Origin: AP-15 sp963747735
Lineage (GTDB): Bacteria; Pseudomonadota; Alphaproteobacteria; ATCC43930; CGMCC-115725
Direction: 5' to 3'
DNA: 64,000 nucleotides
Assembly: GCA_963747735.1 (NCBI GenBank)
Contig: CAVVGE010000019.1
Location: 682,001-746,000, forward strand
Shown here: piece after piece, positions 8,379-17,738 of the stretch
How the letters are laid out: every line of letters starts with the position of its first letter
Numbering within the stretch: the first letter of the stretch is position 1
The notes under the pieces: model-generated
Databases searched by the model: none
Told to the model about the DNA's origin: nothing
What the model saw: only the letters and a program-made list of their open reading frames with translations
Position numbers and translations under genes: made by a program

Positions 8379-10010
8379 GCAACTCCCTTTCGCCTAACCT
8401 CCTCGCGCGTCCGGAAAGCGGCGGTACTGGTTGCGCTCCTTATCGCTCTCCCCGTCGCGGCGCAAGCGGCCGATGAGGCGGCGGCGCCGAAGCGTGGCGG
8501 CACGCTCGTCTATATGATCCCGGCCGACGCGCCGCCGAGCTTTGACGCGCACCGCGAGAGCACTTATGCGACCGTGCATTCGGCCGCGCCCTTCTACAGC
8601 GTCTTGATCCGCGTCAACCCGCAAAACCCGGCCGCGACGACCGATTTCGTCTGCGATCTGTGCACGGTCATGCCGACCCCGACCGATGGCGGCAAGACCT
8701 GGACTTTCAAGATCCGCGACGATGTCAAATTCACCGACGGCACGCCGCTGACCGCCGCCGACGTCGCCGCGAGCTTCAACGAGATCGCCTTTCCGCCGAA
8801 AGGGGTGCTGAGCGCGCGCGAAACCAACTACCAGATGATCGACAAGATCACCGCACCCGACCCGTCGACCGTCGTCTTTCATCTCAAATACGCCACCGGC
8901 GCGTTTCTGCCGACGATCGCCGACCCGTTCAACTGGATCTACGAAAAGAAGATTCTCGACAAGGATCCGCGCTGGTACGAAAAGAACATCATGGGCTCCG
9001 GCCCGTTCAAATTTGTCGAATACCAGGTGGGCCAGTCGATCAAGGGCGTGCGCAACCCCGATTACTATCACAAGGGGCTGCCCTATCTCGACGGCTTTGT
9101 CGGCATTTATGCGCCGAAGCAGGCGGTTCAGGTCGAGGCGATCCGCGCCGATCGCGCGGCGATCCAGTTCCGCGGCTTTCCGCCGGCGGCGCGCGACGAA
9201 TTGGTCAAGGCACTCGGCGACAAGATCACGGTGCAGGAAGGCGATTGGAACGTCGCCAGCGCGGTCACCCCGAACCACGAGAAAAAGCCGTTCGACGATG
9301 CGCGCGTGCGCCGTGCGCTGAGCCTGGCGATCGACCGCTGGGGTGGGGCGCCGGGCCTGTCGAAGATCGCGATCGTCAAAACCGTCGGCGGCATCGTCTA
9401 TCCCGATTCACCGCTCGCCGCGACCAAGCCGGAGCTCGAGCAAATCGCCGGCTATTGGCCCGATATCGAGAAATCGCGGGCCGAGGCGCGGCGCCTCCTG
9501 AAGGCAGCGGGGGCCGAAGGCCTGTCCTTCGAGCTGTTGAACCGCGGCGTCGACCAGCCTTTCAAATACGTCGCCACCTGGCTGATCGACCAATGGAGCA
9601 AGGTCGGGCTGCATGTGACCCAGCGCGTGCTGCCGACCGGCCCTTGGTTCGAGGCGATGCGCAACGGCAATTTCGATGTCGTGCTCGAAGCCCCGGGCCA
9701 TGGCTTCGTCAACCCGCTGATCGATGTGCAGAAGGTGCTGCCCTACCCCGCCGACGCCGAGAATTACGCGCGTTACAAGGACGATGCCGAGGTCGCGCTT
9801 TATCAGCAAATGCTGCACGAAACCGACCCGGCACAGCAACGGGTGCTGATGCGCCGTTTTGAAAAGCACGTCCTCGACGACGAGGCGCACGAGATTTGGG
9901 TGTTGTGGTGGCACCGGATCGTGCCCTACCGGTCCTATGTCAAGGGCTGGAAGATCGCGCCCACCCACTTCATCAACCAGGATCTGGCGACGATCTGGCT
10001 GGATAAGTAG
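8316..10010 (+). CDS. ABC transporter substrate-binding protein, family 5 (paralogue 2; start disturbed)
   Basis: Clear family-5 binding protein (APKRGGTLVYMIPADAPPSFD, WTFKIRDDVKFTDG, IMGSGPFKF, ending DLATIWLDK). The hydrophobic leader core AAVLVALLIALPVAAQA is present, but no start codon lies just before it: the palindromic element 8255-8378 occupies that position. In-frame starts are ATG 8316 (inside the element, chosen here) or ATG 8232 (overlapping the previous stop); either puts 35-60 non-leader residues ahead of the hydrophobic core, which may impair export. It also lacks two Cys found in the other copies (DWNVAS instead of DWNCG; EAPGHG instead of NCH). Divergence or decay both fit. 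Confidence 0.8.
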   Translation: MAAQSGVHRFRACPCRASRNDATPFRLTSSRVRKAAVLVALLIALPVAAQAADEAAAPKRGGTLVYMIPADAPPSFDAHRESTYATVHSAAPFYSVLIRVNPQNPAATTDFVCDLCTVMPTPTDGGKTWTFKIRDDVKFTDGTPLTAADVAASFNEIAFPPKGVLSARETNYQMIDKITAPDPSTVVFHLKYATGAFLPTIADPFNWIYEKKILDKDPRWYEKNIMGSGPFKFVEYQVGQSIKGVRNPDYYHKGLPYLDGFVGIYAPKQAVQVEAIRADRAAIQFRGFPPAARDELVKALGDKITVQEGDWNVASAVTPNHEKKPFDDARVRRALSLAIDRWGGAPGLSKIAIVKTVGGIVYPDSPLAATKPELEQIAGYWPDIEKSRAEARRLLKAAGAEGLSFELLNRGVDQPFKYVATWLIDQWSKVGLHVTQRVLPTGPWFEAMRNGNFDVVLEAPGHGFVNPLIDVQKVLPYPADAENYARYKDDAEVALYQQMLHETDPAQQRVLMRRFEKHVLDDEAHEIWVLWWHRIVPYRSYVKGWKIAPTHFINQDLATIWLDK

Positions 10011-10026
10011 ACAGCGAGGAAAGAAC

Positions 10027-11631
10027 ATGCGGATCAAGACAGCGGCGTTGGCCGCGATGCTCGGCGTTACGGCGTTCGCGGCGCAGGCGGCGACCGACGA
10101 GGAAGCCCCCAAGCATGGCGGAACCCTGACCTACATGATCCCGGCCGACGCGCCGCCCTCGTTTGACGCACATCGCGAGGAGACGTATGCGACGATCCAC
10201 TCGGCAGCACCCTTCTACAGCACCCTGATCCGCGCCGATCCGTACAATCCGGGCAAGACCGACGATCTCGTCTGCGATTTGTGCACGACGATGCCGACCC
10301 CGACCGACGGCGGCAAAACCTGGACCTTCAAGATCCGCGACGGCGTCAAGTTCACCGACGGCTCGCCGCTGACCGCAGCCGACGTGGCCGCCAGCTGGAA
10401 CGAGATCATCTTCCCGCCAAAGGGTGTCCTCAGCGCGCGCAAGAGCAATTTCGTCATGGTCGATAGCGTGACCGCGCCCGACCCCTCGACCGTCGTGTTC
10501 AAGCTCAAATTCGCGACCGACGCGTTTCTGCCGGCACTCGCCGATCCCTACGCCTGGATCTACGAAAAGAAGATCATCGACAAGGATCCGCATTGGTACG
10601 AAAAGAACATCATGGGCTCGGGCCCGTTCAAATTTGTTGCCTATGAGACCGGCCAATCGATCAAGGGCGCGCGCAACCCGGATTACTTCCGCAAGGGGAT
10701 GCCTTATCTCGACGGGTTTGTCGGCATCTTCGCCCCAAAGCAGGCGGTCGAAATCGAGGCGATCCGCAGCGGTCGCGCCGACATCGAGTTTCGCGGGTTC
10801 CCGCCCGCGGCGGTCGACGAGCTGAAGAAAGCCCTCGGCGACAAGCTGGCGATCCAGACCAGCGACTGGAATTGCGGCGGGCTGGTGACCCCGAACCACG
10901 CGCGCAAGCCCTTTGACGACGTCCGTGTGCGCCGCGCCTTGACCCTCGCGATCGACCGCTGGGGCAGCGCGCCCCAGCTGTCCAAGATCGCCCTCGTGCA
11001 CACCGTCGGCGGCGTCACCTTCCCGGGGTCGCCGCTGGCCCCGAGCAAGGCGGAATTGCAGCAGATCGCCGGCTATTGGCCCGATATCGAGAAGTCGCGA
11101 GCCGAGGCGCGCCGGCTGTTGAAGGAGGCCGGGGCCGAGGGTCTGAGCTTCGAATTGCTCAACCGCAACAACGATCAGCCCTACAAATATTACGGAATTT
11201 GGGTCGTCGACCAGTGGAGCAAGATCGGCCTGCACGTGAAGCAGAAGGTCGTCCCCGTCGGTCCCTGGTTCGAAGCCCAGCGCAGCGGCAACTTCGACGT
11301 CACCGTCGAGGGCAATTGCCAGAACGTGGTCAATCCGCTCGCCGATGTCGGCAAATACCTGCCGCATTCGGTGTCCAGCTCGAACTACGGCAATTTCGAA
11401 GACGCCAAGGAAGTCGAGATGTACAACCGCCAGCTGCGCGAGCTCGACAAGGCGAAGCAAAAGGCGCACCTGCTCCAATTCACAAAATACGTGCTCGACG
11501 AGCAGGCGCACGAGATCTTTCTTTTGTGGTGGCAGCGAGTGGTGCCGTACCATTCCTATGTCAAGGGCTGGAAGATTGGCCCGAGCCACTACGTCAACCA
11601 GGATTTGGCGACGATCTGGCTCGACAAATAG
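10027..11631 (+). CDS. ABC transporter substrate-binding protein, family 5 (paralogue 3)
   Basis: 534 residues with a short leader (MRIKTAALAAMLGVTAFAAQ) and the full family-5 fold: APKHGGTLTYMIPADAPPSF, DLVCDLCTTMPTPTDGGKTW, VMVDSVTAPDPSTVVFKL, DWNCGGLVTPNH, NCQNVVNPL, ending DLATIWLDK. The start at 10027 has GAGGAAAG upstream and lies 16 bases after paralogue 2. Sequence similarity to the other copies runs end to end, so this is a recent tandem amplification. The ligand is unknown. Confidence 0.9.
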   Translation: MRIKTAALAAMLGVTAFAAQAATDEEAPKHGGTLTYMIPADAPPSFDAHREETYATIHSAAPFYSTLIRADPYNPGKTDDLVCDLCTTMPTPTDGGKTWTFKIRDGVKFTDGSPLTAADVAASWNEIIFPPKGVLSARKSNFVMVDSVTAPDPSTVVFKLKFATDAFLPALADPYAWIYEKKIIDKDPHWYEKNIMGSGPFKFVAYETGQSIKGARNPDYFRKGMPYLDGFVGIFAPKQAVEIEAIRSGRADIEFRGFPPAAVDELKKALGDKLAIQTSDWNCGGLVTPNHARKPFDDVRVRRALTLAIDRWGSAPQLSKIALVHTVGGVTFPGSPLAPSKAELQQIAGYWPDIEKSRAEARRLLKEAGAEGLSFELLNRNNDQPYKYYGIWVVDQWSKIGLHVKQKVVPVGPWFEAQRSGNFDVTVEGNCQNVVNPLADVGKYLPHSVSSSNYGNFEDAKEVEMYNRQLRELDKAKQKAHLLQFTKYVLDEQAHEIFLLWWQRVVPYHSYVKGWKIGPSHYVNQDLATIWLDK

Positions 11632-11652
11632 CGGGTATGTGAGGATGCCGGC

Positions 11653-12648
<996 letters not shown>

Positions 12649-12791
12649 AGCGGGCGAGAACAGCCGCAGACCCGATAACGCGAAAGTGATCGAGCAGGGA
12701 GATAGGGATGGAAATCCGATGTGGGCCCGGCAGAAGCGGCCGTGAAAGGTCGCTGCGGCACGGGTCGTCGTCGCTTGGCCCCCGCGCGATC

Positions 12792-12857
12792 GGCTGAAAG
12801 GTGAGCGCCGGCCGTTGCCGCAACCGGGATGTGGCGACGATCCGGCCGAACAAGTAA
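12792..12857 (+). pseudogene. Decayed 3' end of a further substrate-binding protein gene
   Basis: Twenty-two codons ending in TAA at 12855-12857 align without gaps to the C-termini of the four intact binding proteins: NRDVATIRPNK here against NQDLATIWLDK in the others. Upstream, GGC-TGA-AAG aligns with the conserved Gly-Trp-Lys, with Trp (TGG) now a stop (TGA). Weaker codon-by-codon similarity may continue a further 14 codons upstream. The rest of that gene is gone. This is the remnant of a fifth tandem copy. Confidence 0.75.
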
Positions 12858-12891
12858 GTTGGCCGAAAGGTCCGAAGAGAGGAGAAAAATC

Positions 12892-14508
12892 GTGGCGCTC
12901 AAGTCAGGGGTATTGGCAGCAAGTTTCGGTGTCTTGGCCGCGGTCGCGGCCCTGCCGGTGGCGGCAGCGACGGATGAGGAGGCGCCGAAGCGCGGCGGCA
13001 CGCTCACTTATATGATCCCGGCGGACGCGCCTCCTTCTCTCGACGGACACCGCGAGACCACCTATGCGACGGTGCACGCGGCCGCCCCGTTTTACAGCGT
13101 CCTCATTCGCGTCAACCCGCAGAACCCATCCTCGACGACCGATTTCGTCTGCGATCTGTGCACGACGATGCCGGCCCCGGCCGATGGCGGCAAGACCTGG
13201 ACCTTCAAGATCCGCGACGGGGTCAAGTTCGCCGACGGCTCGTCGTTGACCGCGGCCGATGTGGCGGCGAGCTGGGACGAGATCATTCATCCGCCCAAGG
13301 GGGTTTTGAGCCCGCGCTCCAGCAATTTCATCATGGTCGATACGGTCACGGCGCCCGACCCCTCGACCGTGGTGTTCAAGCTCAAATTCGCCACCACCGC
13401 GTTTCTGCCGGCGCTCGCCGACCCCTTCGCCTGGATCTATGAAAAGAAGATCATCGACAAAGACCCTCATTGGTACGAAAAGAACGTCATGGGCTCCGGC
13501 CCATTCAAGTTTGTCGAATACCAGACCGGGCAATCGATCAAAGGGGTGCGCAACCCCGATTACTATCGCAAAGGGCTGCCCTATCTCGACGGCTTTACCG
13601 GAATATTTTCGCCGAAGCAGGCGGTGCGGGTCGAAGCGATCCGGGCCGACCGCGCGGCGATCGAATTTCGCGGCTTCCCGCCGGCAGCGCGCGACGAGCT
13701 CAAGAAGGCGCTCGACGGCAAGATCACGGTGCAGGAAAGCGACTGGAATTGCGGCAGCCTGTTTACCCCCAACAACAAGAAAAAACCGTTCGACGACGCC
13801 CGCGTGCGCCGCGCGCTGACCTTGGCGATCGACCGCTGGCACGGCGCGCCCGAGCTGGCCAAGATCGCCGATGTGCACACCGTCGGCAGCATCGTCTTTC
13901 CCGGGTCGCCGCTCGCCCCGACCAAGGCCGAGCTCGAAAAGATCGCCGGCTTCTGGCCGGATATCGACAAGTCGCGGGCCGAGGCAAGGCGCCTCTTAAA
14001 GGAGGCGGGCGCCGAAGGCCTCTCGTTCGAGCTGCTGAACCGCAATGTCGACCAGCCCTATAAATACGTCGCGACCTGGCTGATCGACGAGTGGAGCAAG
14101 GTCGGGCTCCATGTCACCCAGCGCGTGGTGCCGACCGGCCCCTGGTTCGAGGCGATGCGCAGCGGCAAGTACGACACCGTCCTCGAAGCCAATTGCCACA
14201 GTGTCGTCAACCCGGCAATGGACGTGCAAAAGATGCTGCCGGGCTCGGTCGATAGCGAGAATTACGGCGGTTACGAAGACCCGAAGGAAGTCCAGATTTA
14301 CGACGCGATGCTGCGCGAGACCGACCCGGCGAAACAGCACGCGCTGATGTACGACTTCGCGAAATACGTAATGGACGACCAGGCGCACGAGATCTGGGTT
14401 CTGTGGTGGTACCGGATCATTCCGTATCGGTCATACGTCAAGGGATGGAAGATCAGCCCCAGCCATTACATCAATCAGGATCTGGCGACGATCTGGCTCG
14501 ACAAGTAG
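12892..14508 (+). CDS. ABC transporter substrate-binding protein, family 5 (paralogue 4)
   Basis: 538 residues. The GTG at 12892 is preceded by AGGAG eight bases upstream and gives a normal leader (MALKSGVLAASFGVLAAVAA). Family-5 motifs throughout: TFKIRDGVKFADGSSLTAAD, VMGSGPFKF, VRRALTLAIDR, DWNCGSLFTPNN, EANCHSVVNP, ending DLATIWLDK. It retains all four conserved Cys. It follows the decayed copy at 12792-12857, which looks like a former neighbour deleted down to its tail. Confidence 0.9.
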   Translation: MALKSGVLAASFGVLAAVAALPVAAATDEEAPKRGGTLTYMIPADAPPSLDGHRETTYATVHAAAPFYSVLIRVNPQNPSSTTDFVCDLCTTMPAPADGGKTWTFKIRDGVKFADGSSLTAADVAASWDEIIHPPKGVLSPRSSNFIMVDTVTAPDPSTVVFKLKFATTAFLPALADPFAWIYEKKIIDKDPHWYEKNVMGSGPFKFVEYQTGQSIKGVRNPDYYRKGLPYLDGFTGIFSPKQAVRVEAIRADRAAIEFRGFPPAARDELKKALDGKITVQESDWNCGSLFTPNNKKKPFDDARVRRALTLAIDRWHGAPELAKIADVHTVGSIVFPGSPLAPTKAELEKIAGFWPDIDKSRAEARRLLKEAGAEGLSFELLNRNVDQPYKYVATWLIDEWSKVGLHVTQRVVPTGPWFEAMRSGKYDTVLEANCHSVVNPAMDVQKMLPGSVDSENYGGYEDPKEVQIYDAMLRETDPAKQHALMYDFAKYVMDDQAHEIWVLWWYRIIPYRSYVKGWKISPSHYINQDLATIWLDK

Positions 14509-14818
14509 GCGCTCATGCTGAGCATGATCCCTCAGGCGCACCTTCGCGCGAGCATAAATTCGTTTCGCGCGGGTTTGTCCCGCGCATCGACGGCTTCGAT
14601 ACCGTTGGCCGAAGTCGTGGATGGCCGGGTCAAGCCCGGCCAAGACGAAAAGGGCGGCAGATTGCCTTCTAGTGGTAGGAACCAAGCACTTGACTGCGTT
14701 CTTGCCTTCCCGGCGAAGGCCGGGACCCATCTCTGCCATGGGTACCGGCCTTCGCCGGTATGGCGGGTAGTTGGGTCACATCCGTCAGATGCCATCCACT
14801 AGCTAGGGCGCGTAATCG
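14509..14818. repeat. Intergenic repeats between binding protein 4 and the permeases
   Basis: 310 bp without a supported gene. A clear inverted repeat spans 14709-14760 (CCCGGCGAAGGCCGGGACCCA against TGGGTACCGGCCTTCGCCGG), and a second palindrome GGCCGGGTCAAGCCCGGCC lies at 14623-14641. Both resemble dispersed repeats of Alphaproteobacteria. Such hairpins could stabilise the upstream mRNA and so set the ratio of binding protein to permease; that is inference. Confidence 0.65.
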
Positions 14819-15790
14819 ATGTATCGTTATATAGTCAGCCGCATTCTGCTGGTGATCCCGACGTTGATCGGGGCGGCGGTGCTGGTCTTCGCGCTGATGC
14901 GCCTGATCCCGGGCGACATCTGCGTTGTGCGGCTGGGCTCGGGCGGCGGCACTTTTGACGAGACGGCGGTCCAAACCTGCCATGCCGAGCTCGGCCTCAA
15001 CCAGCCGATCTGGCGGCAATTTTTCGACTTTGTCTGGGGCTTTCTGCACCTCGATTTCGGGACCTCGATGTGGTCGGGAAAGCCGGTCTCGTTCGAGATC
15101 GCCGCGCGTCTGCCGATCTCGCTCGAGATTGCGCTCCTGGCGACGTTCGTCGCATTGCTGCTGGCGATTCCGCTCGGCACGATTTCCGCGCTCAAGCAGA
15201 ACAGCTGGATCGATCTGGTGGTGCGCACGCTCGCCATTGCCGGCATCGCCACTCCGTCCTTCTGGCTCGGCATCCTGTCGATCCTGGCGGTCCTGACCAT
15301 CTCCCAGGCGGTATTCGGCTCGCCGTGGATGCCGCCGATCGATTACGTTCCGCTGTGGCAGGATCCGATCCGCAACCTGTCGATGGCGGCGCTGCCGGCG
15401 ATCACGGTCGGTTATCGCTACTCCGCTGTGACCATGCGCATGACCCGATCGGCGATGCTCGAAGTCTTGCGCGAGGACTATATCCGCACCGCGCGGGCGA
15501 AGGGGTTGATCGACCGGATCATCATCAACCGGCACGCGCTGAAAAACGCTCTATTGCCGGTGGTGACGTTGGTTGGGATCGAGTTCGCCTTTTTGATCGG
15601 CGGCCTCGTCGTGACCGAGCAGGTGTTCAACCTGAACGGGATCGGCCGGCTCTTCGTGCTCGCGGTGCAGAACCAGGACTACACCCTGACCCAGGCCCTG
15701 GTAATGCTGGTCGTCGCCGTGTTCGTGCTGACCAATCTGGTCGTCGATCTCCTTTATGCGTGGCTCGATCCGCGCATCCGCTTCGCCTGA
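14819..15790 (+). CDS. ABC transporter permease (DppB/OppB family)
   Basis: 323 residues. First transmembrane helix at the N-terminus (MYRYIVSRILLVIPTLIGAA), then the periplasmic loop with DICVVRLGSGGG and FGTSMWSGKPVSFEI, and the BPD-type permease core with about five further helices. The EAA-like cytoplasmic loop is EVLREDYIRTARAKGL. Ends with the DppB signature WLDPRIRFA. It forms the inner-membrane channel with the next gene, 13 bases downstream. Confidence 0.92.
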   Translation: MYRYIVSRILLVIPTLIGAAVLVFALMRLIPGDICVVRLGSGGGTFDETAVQTCHAELGLNQPIWRQFFDFVWGFLHLDFGTSMWSGKPVSFEIAARLPISLEIALLATFVALLLAIPLGTISALKQNSWIDLVVRTLAIAGIATPSFWLGILSILAVLTISQAVFGSPWMPPIDYVPLWQDPIRNLSMAALPAITVGYRYSAVTMRMTRSAMLEVLREDYIRTARAKGLIDRIIINRHALKNALLPVVTLVGIEFAFLIGGLVVTEQVFNLNGIGRLFVLAVQNQDYTLTQALVMLVVAVFVLTNLVVDLLYAWLDPRIRFA

Positions 15791-15803
15791 GGGGGCTTGC
15801 GCG

Positions 15804-16709
15804 ATGTCCACCACCGAATCCGTCCTGACCCCGGCCGCCGCCGACGAGCTCTTTGAGCTGCGCCGCTCGTTCGTAGAAAAGGCGCTGTCGTTTTGCCGGC
15901 GCCAGCCGCTCGGCACCATCGGCATGGCGCTCGTCCTGGTGATCTTTGTCGCCGGCCTCGGCGCCGATTGGATCGCGCCCTACAACCCGACCGCGAACGA
16001 CTTTGCCGCGATGACCCAGCCGCCGGGCTGGTCGCATCTGCTCGGCACCGACCAGTTCGGCCGCGACCAGCTGTCGCGCATCATCTTCGGCGCCCGCACC
16101 GCGCTGATCGTCGGCTTTTCGTCGGCCATCGTCGGCGGCTTCGCCGGTCTCGTGCTCGGTGTCGGCAGCGCCTATTTCGGGGGCTACATCGACCTGATCA
16201 TGCAGCGCGTGCTCGACGTCATGATGGCCTTCCCGCTGATCATTCTGGCGCTCGCCGTCGTCTCGATTTTCGGCACCGGCGTGCATAACGTCATCGTCGC
16301 CATCACCATCCCGCTGATCCCGCGTTGCGCGCGGGTGGTGCGGGCAAGCGCCTTGGCGATCCGCGAGATCCCCTATGTCGACGCGGCGCGCGCCTGCGGC
16401 TTTGGCCATTCGCGGATCATCCTGCACCACATGGTGCCGAATGTGATGGCGCCGTTCCTGATCCTCCTGACCGCGTTTGTCGGCCAGGCGATCCTCGCCG
16501 AGGCGGCACTCTCCTATCTCGGCCTCGGCGTCCAGGAGCCGGTGCCGGCCTGGGGCCTGATGCTGCAAGGGGGCGCCGAGGAATATGCCGCGACAGCACC
16601 GTGGATCGCTGTCTTCCCGGGGCTTGCGATCACCTTGACCGTGTTCGGCTTCAGCCTGTTCGGCGACGCTTTGCGCGACGTGCTCGACCCCAAATTGCGC
16701 GACCGCTAA
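15804..16709 (+). CDS. ABC transporter permease (DppC/OppC family)
   Basis: 301 residues. Cytoplasmic N-terminus, first helix around LGTIGMALVLVIFVAGLGAD, then HLLGTDQFGRDQLSRIIFGA, the near-invariant DppC motif, and the EAA-like loop EIPYVDAARACGFGHSRIIL. The helices end with LFGDALRDVLDPKLR. I chose ATG 15804 (GAGGGG upstream) over an earlier in-frame GTG/ATG because it directly follows the DppB stop and gives the standard length. Last transporter gene of the locus. Confidence 0.92.
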   Translation: MSTTESVLTPAAADELFELRRSFVEKALSFCRRQPLGTIGMALVLVIFVAGLGADWIAPYNPTANDFAAMTQPPGWSHLLGTDQFGRDQLSRIIFGARTALIVGFSSAIVGGFAGLVLGVGSAYFGGYIDLIMQRVLDVMMAFPLIILALAVVSIFGTGVHNVIVAITIPLIPRCARVVRASALAIREIPYVDAARACGFGHSRIILHHMVPNVMAPFLILLTAFVGQAILAEAALSYLGLGVQEPVPAWGLMLQGGAEEYAATAPWIAVFPGLAITLTVFGFSLFGDALRDVLDPKLRDR

Positions 16710-16829
16710 CTCGGGCGCTGGCGCTGACCCGGGCGCTGACCCGGGCGCGGCAGCCCCTCCCCATCCGTCCGGTGGCGCCGGGGGCCAGCCGGCCCCATCC
16801 TTCCCGTCATAGCGAGGAGGAGCCGGGAC

Positions 16830-17738
16830 ATGGCCGAGGATGCAGGCGATGCTTTGGAACAGCTTTCCGCAGCGCTGAGCGCGCGGGTGGCGGCGGCGCG
16901 ACCGCTGGTCGCCGCAATTGCAATGCACGGGCGGCCGCTGCGCTCCGGCACCCTTTGGCGCAAAGACCTGGTCGTCGCCTCCGAGCAAGCATTGCCGCGG
17001 GGTGAGGAGGCCGAAGTGACGCTCGACGGTGGCGCCCGGCTTCCGGCGCGACTTGCCGGGCGCGACCCAGGCACCAACGTCGCCGCGCTGCGGCTGGAGG
17101 GTGGGCCTGACATCGGGCCACCGCCGAGCGCGGCCGAGCCGCTCCCGGGGGCGCTCGCCCTCGCCTTCGGCGCAGATGGAGAGGGCGGCGTTTGCGTCCG
17201 CATGGGCGTCATCCGCGCGGTTGGCCCTTCTTGGCACAGTCGCGCCGGGGGTCGGATCGATCGGCGGATCGAGCTCGATCTCCGCCTCGGCAGCGGTGAG
17301 GAAGGCGGGCCGGTGCTCGATGCTGGAGGCAGGCTCCTCGGCATCTCGACCTTGGGTCCGCGGCGCCGCGCCCTCGTCATTCCGGCCGCAACCGTCGAGC
17401 GTGTGCTCGAACCCCTGTTGACGACCGGCCGGGTCGCGCGCGGCTGGCTCGGAGCGGCAGTGCAGCCGGTGCTGGTGCCCGAAGCGCTGCGGGCCGAAAT
17501 CGGGCAGTCGCTGGGGCTGATGGTGATCGCCGTCAACCAGGACGGGCCGGCGGCGGAAGCCGGGGTGCTGATGGGCGATATCCTGATTGCCCTCGATGGC
17601 ACGGCCCTGGGCAGCCCGACGCAGCTCGCGCAGCTGCTGGGGGCCGAGGCGGTCGGCCGGCAGGTGCAAATCCGGCTGATCCGAGCGGGTGTGGCACAGA
17701 CGCTTGCCGCTGCTGTGGGAGCGCGGCCGGCGCGGTGA
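16830..17738 (+). CDS. HtrA/DegP-like protein with PDZ domain, catalytic triad lost (pseudoprotease)
   Basis: 302 residues arranged like an HtrA protease: trypsin-like domain (about 1-200) and one PDZ domain (about 205-298; GWLGAAVQPV, AAEAGVLMGDILIALDG). Every catalytic position is substituted. The His motif (usually TNNHVV) reads ASEQAL (Gln53); the Asp motif (D.LTDLA) reads DPGTNVAAL (Asn83); the Ser motif GNSGGP reads GEEGGP (Glu158). There is no leader or membrane helix, so it is predicted cytosolic, unlike DegP. RBS GAGGAGGAGCC. Its stop overlaps the start of the regulator gene (GTGA), so the two are probably made together; a ligand-sensing or scaffold role is inference. Confidence 0.75.
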   Translation: MAEDAGDALEQLSAALSARVAAARPLVAAIAMHGRPLRSGTLWRKDLVVASEQALPRGEEAEVTLDGGARLPARLAGRDPGTNVAALRLEGGPDIGPPPSAAEPLPGALALAFGADGEGGVCVRMGVIRAVGPSWHSRAGGRIDRRIELDLRLGSGEEGGPVLDAGGRLLGISTLGPRRRALVIPAATVERVLEPLLTTGRVARGWLGAAVQPVLVPEALRAEIGQSLGLMVIAVNQDGPAAEAGVLMGDILIALDGTALGSPTQLAQLLGAEAVGRQVQIRLIRAGVAQTLAAAVGARPAR

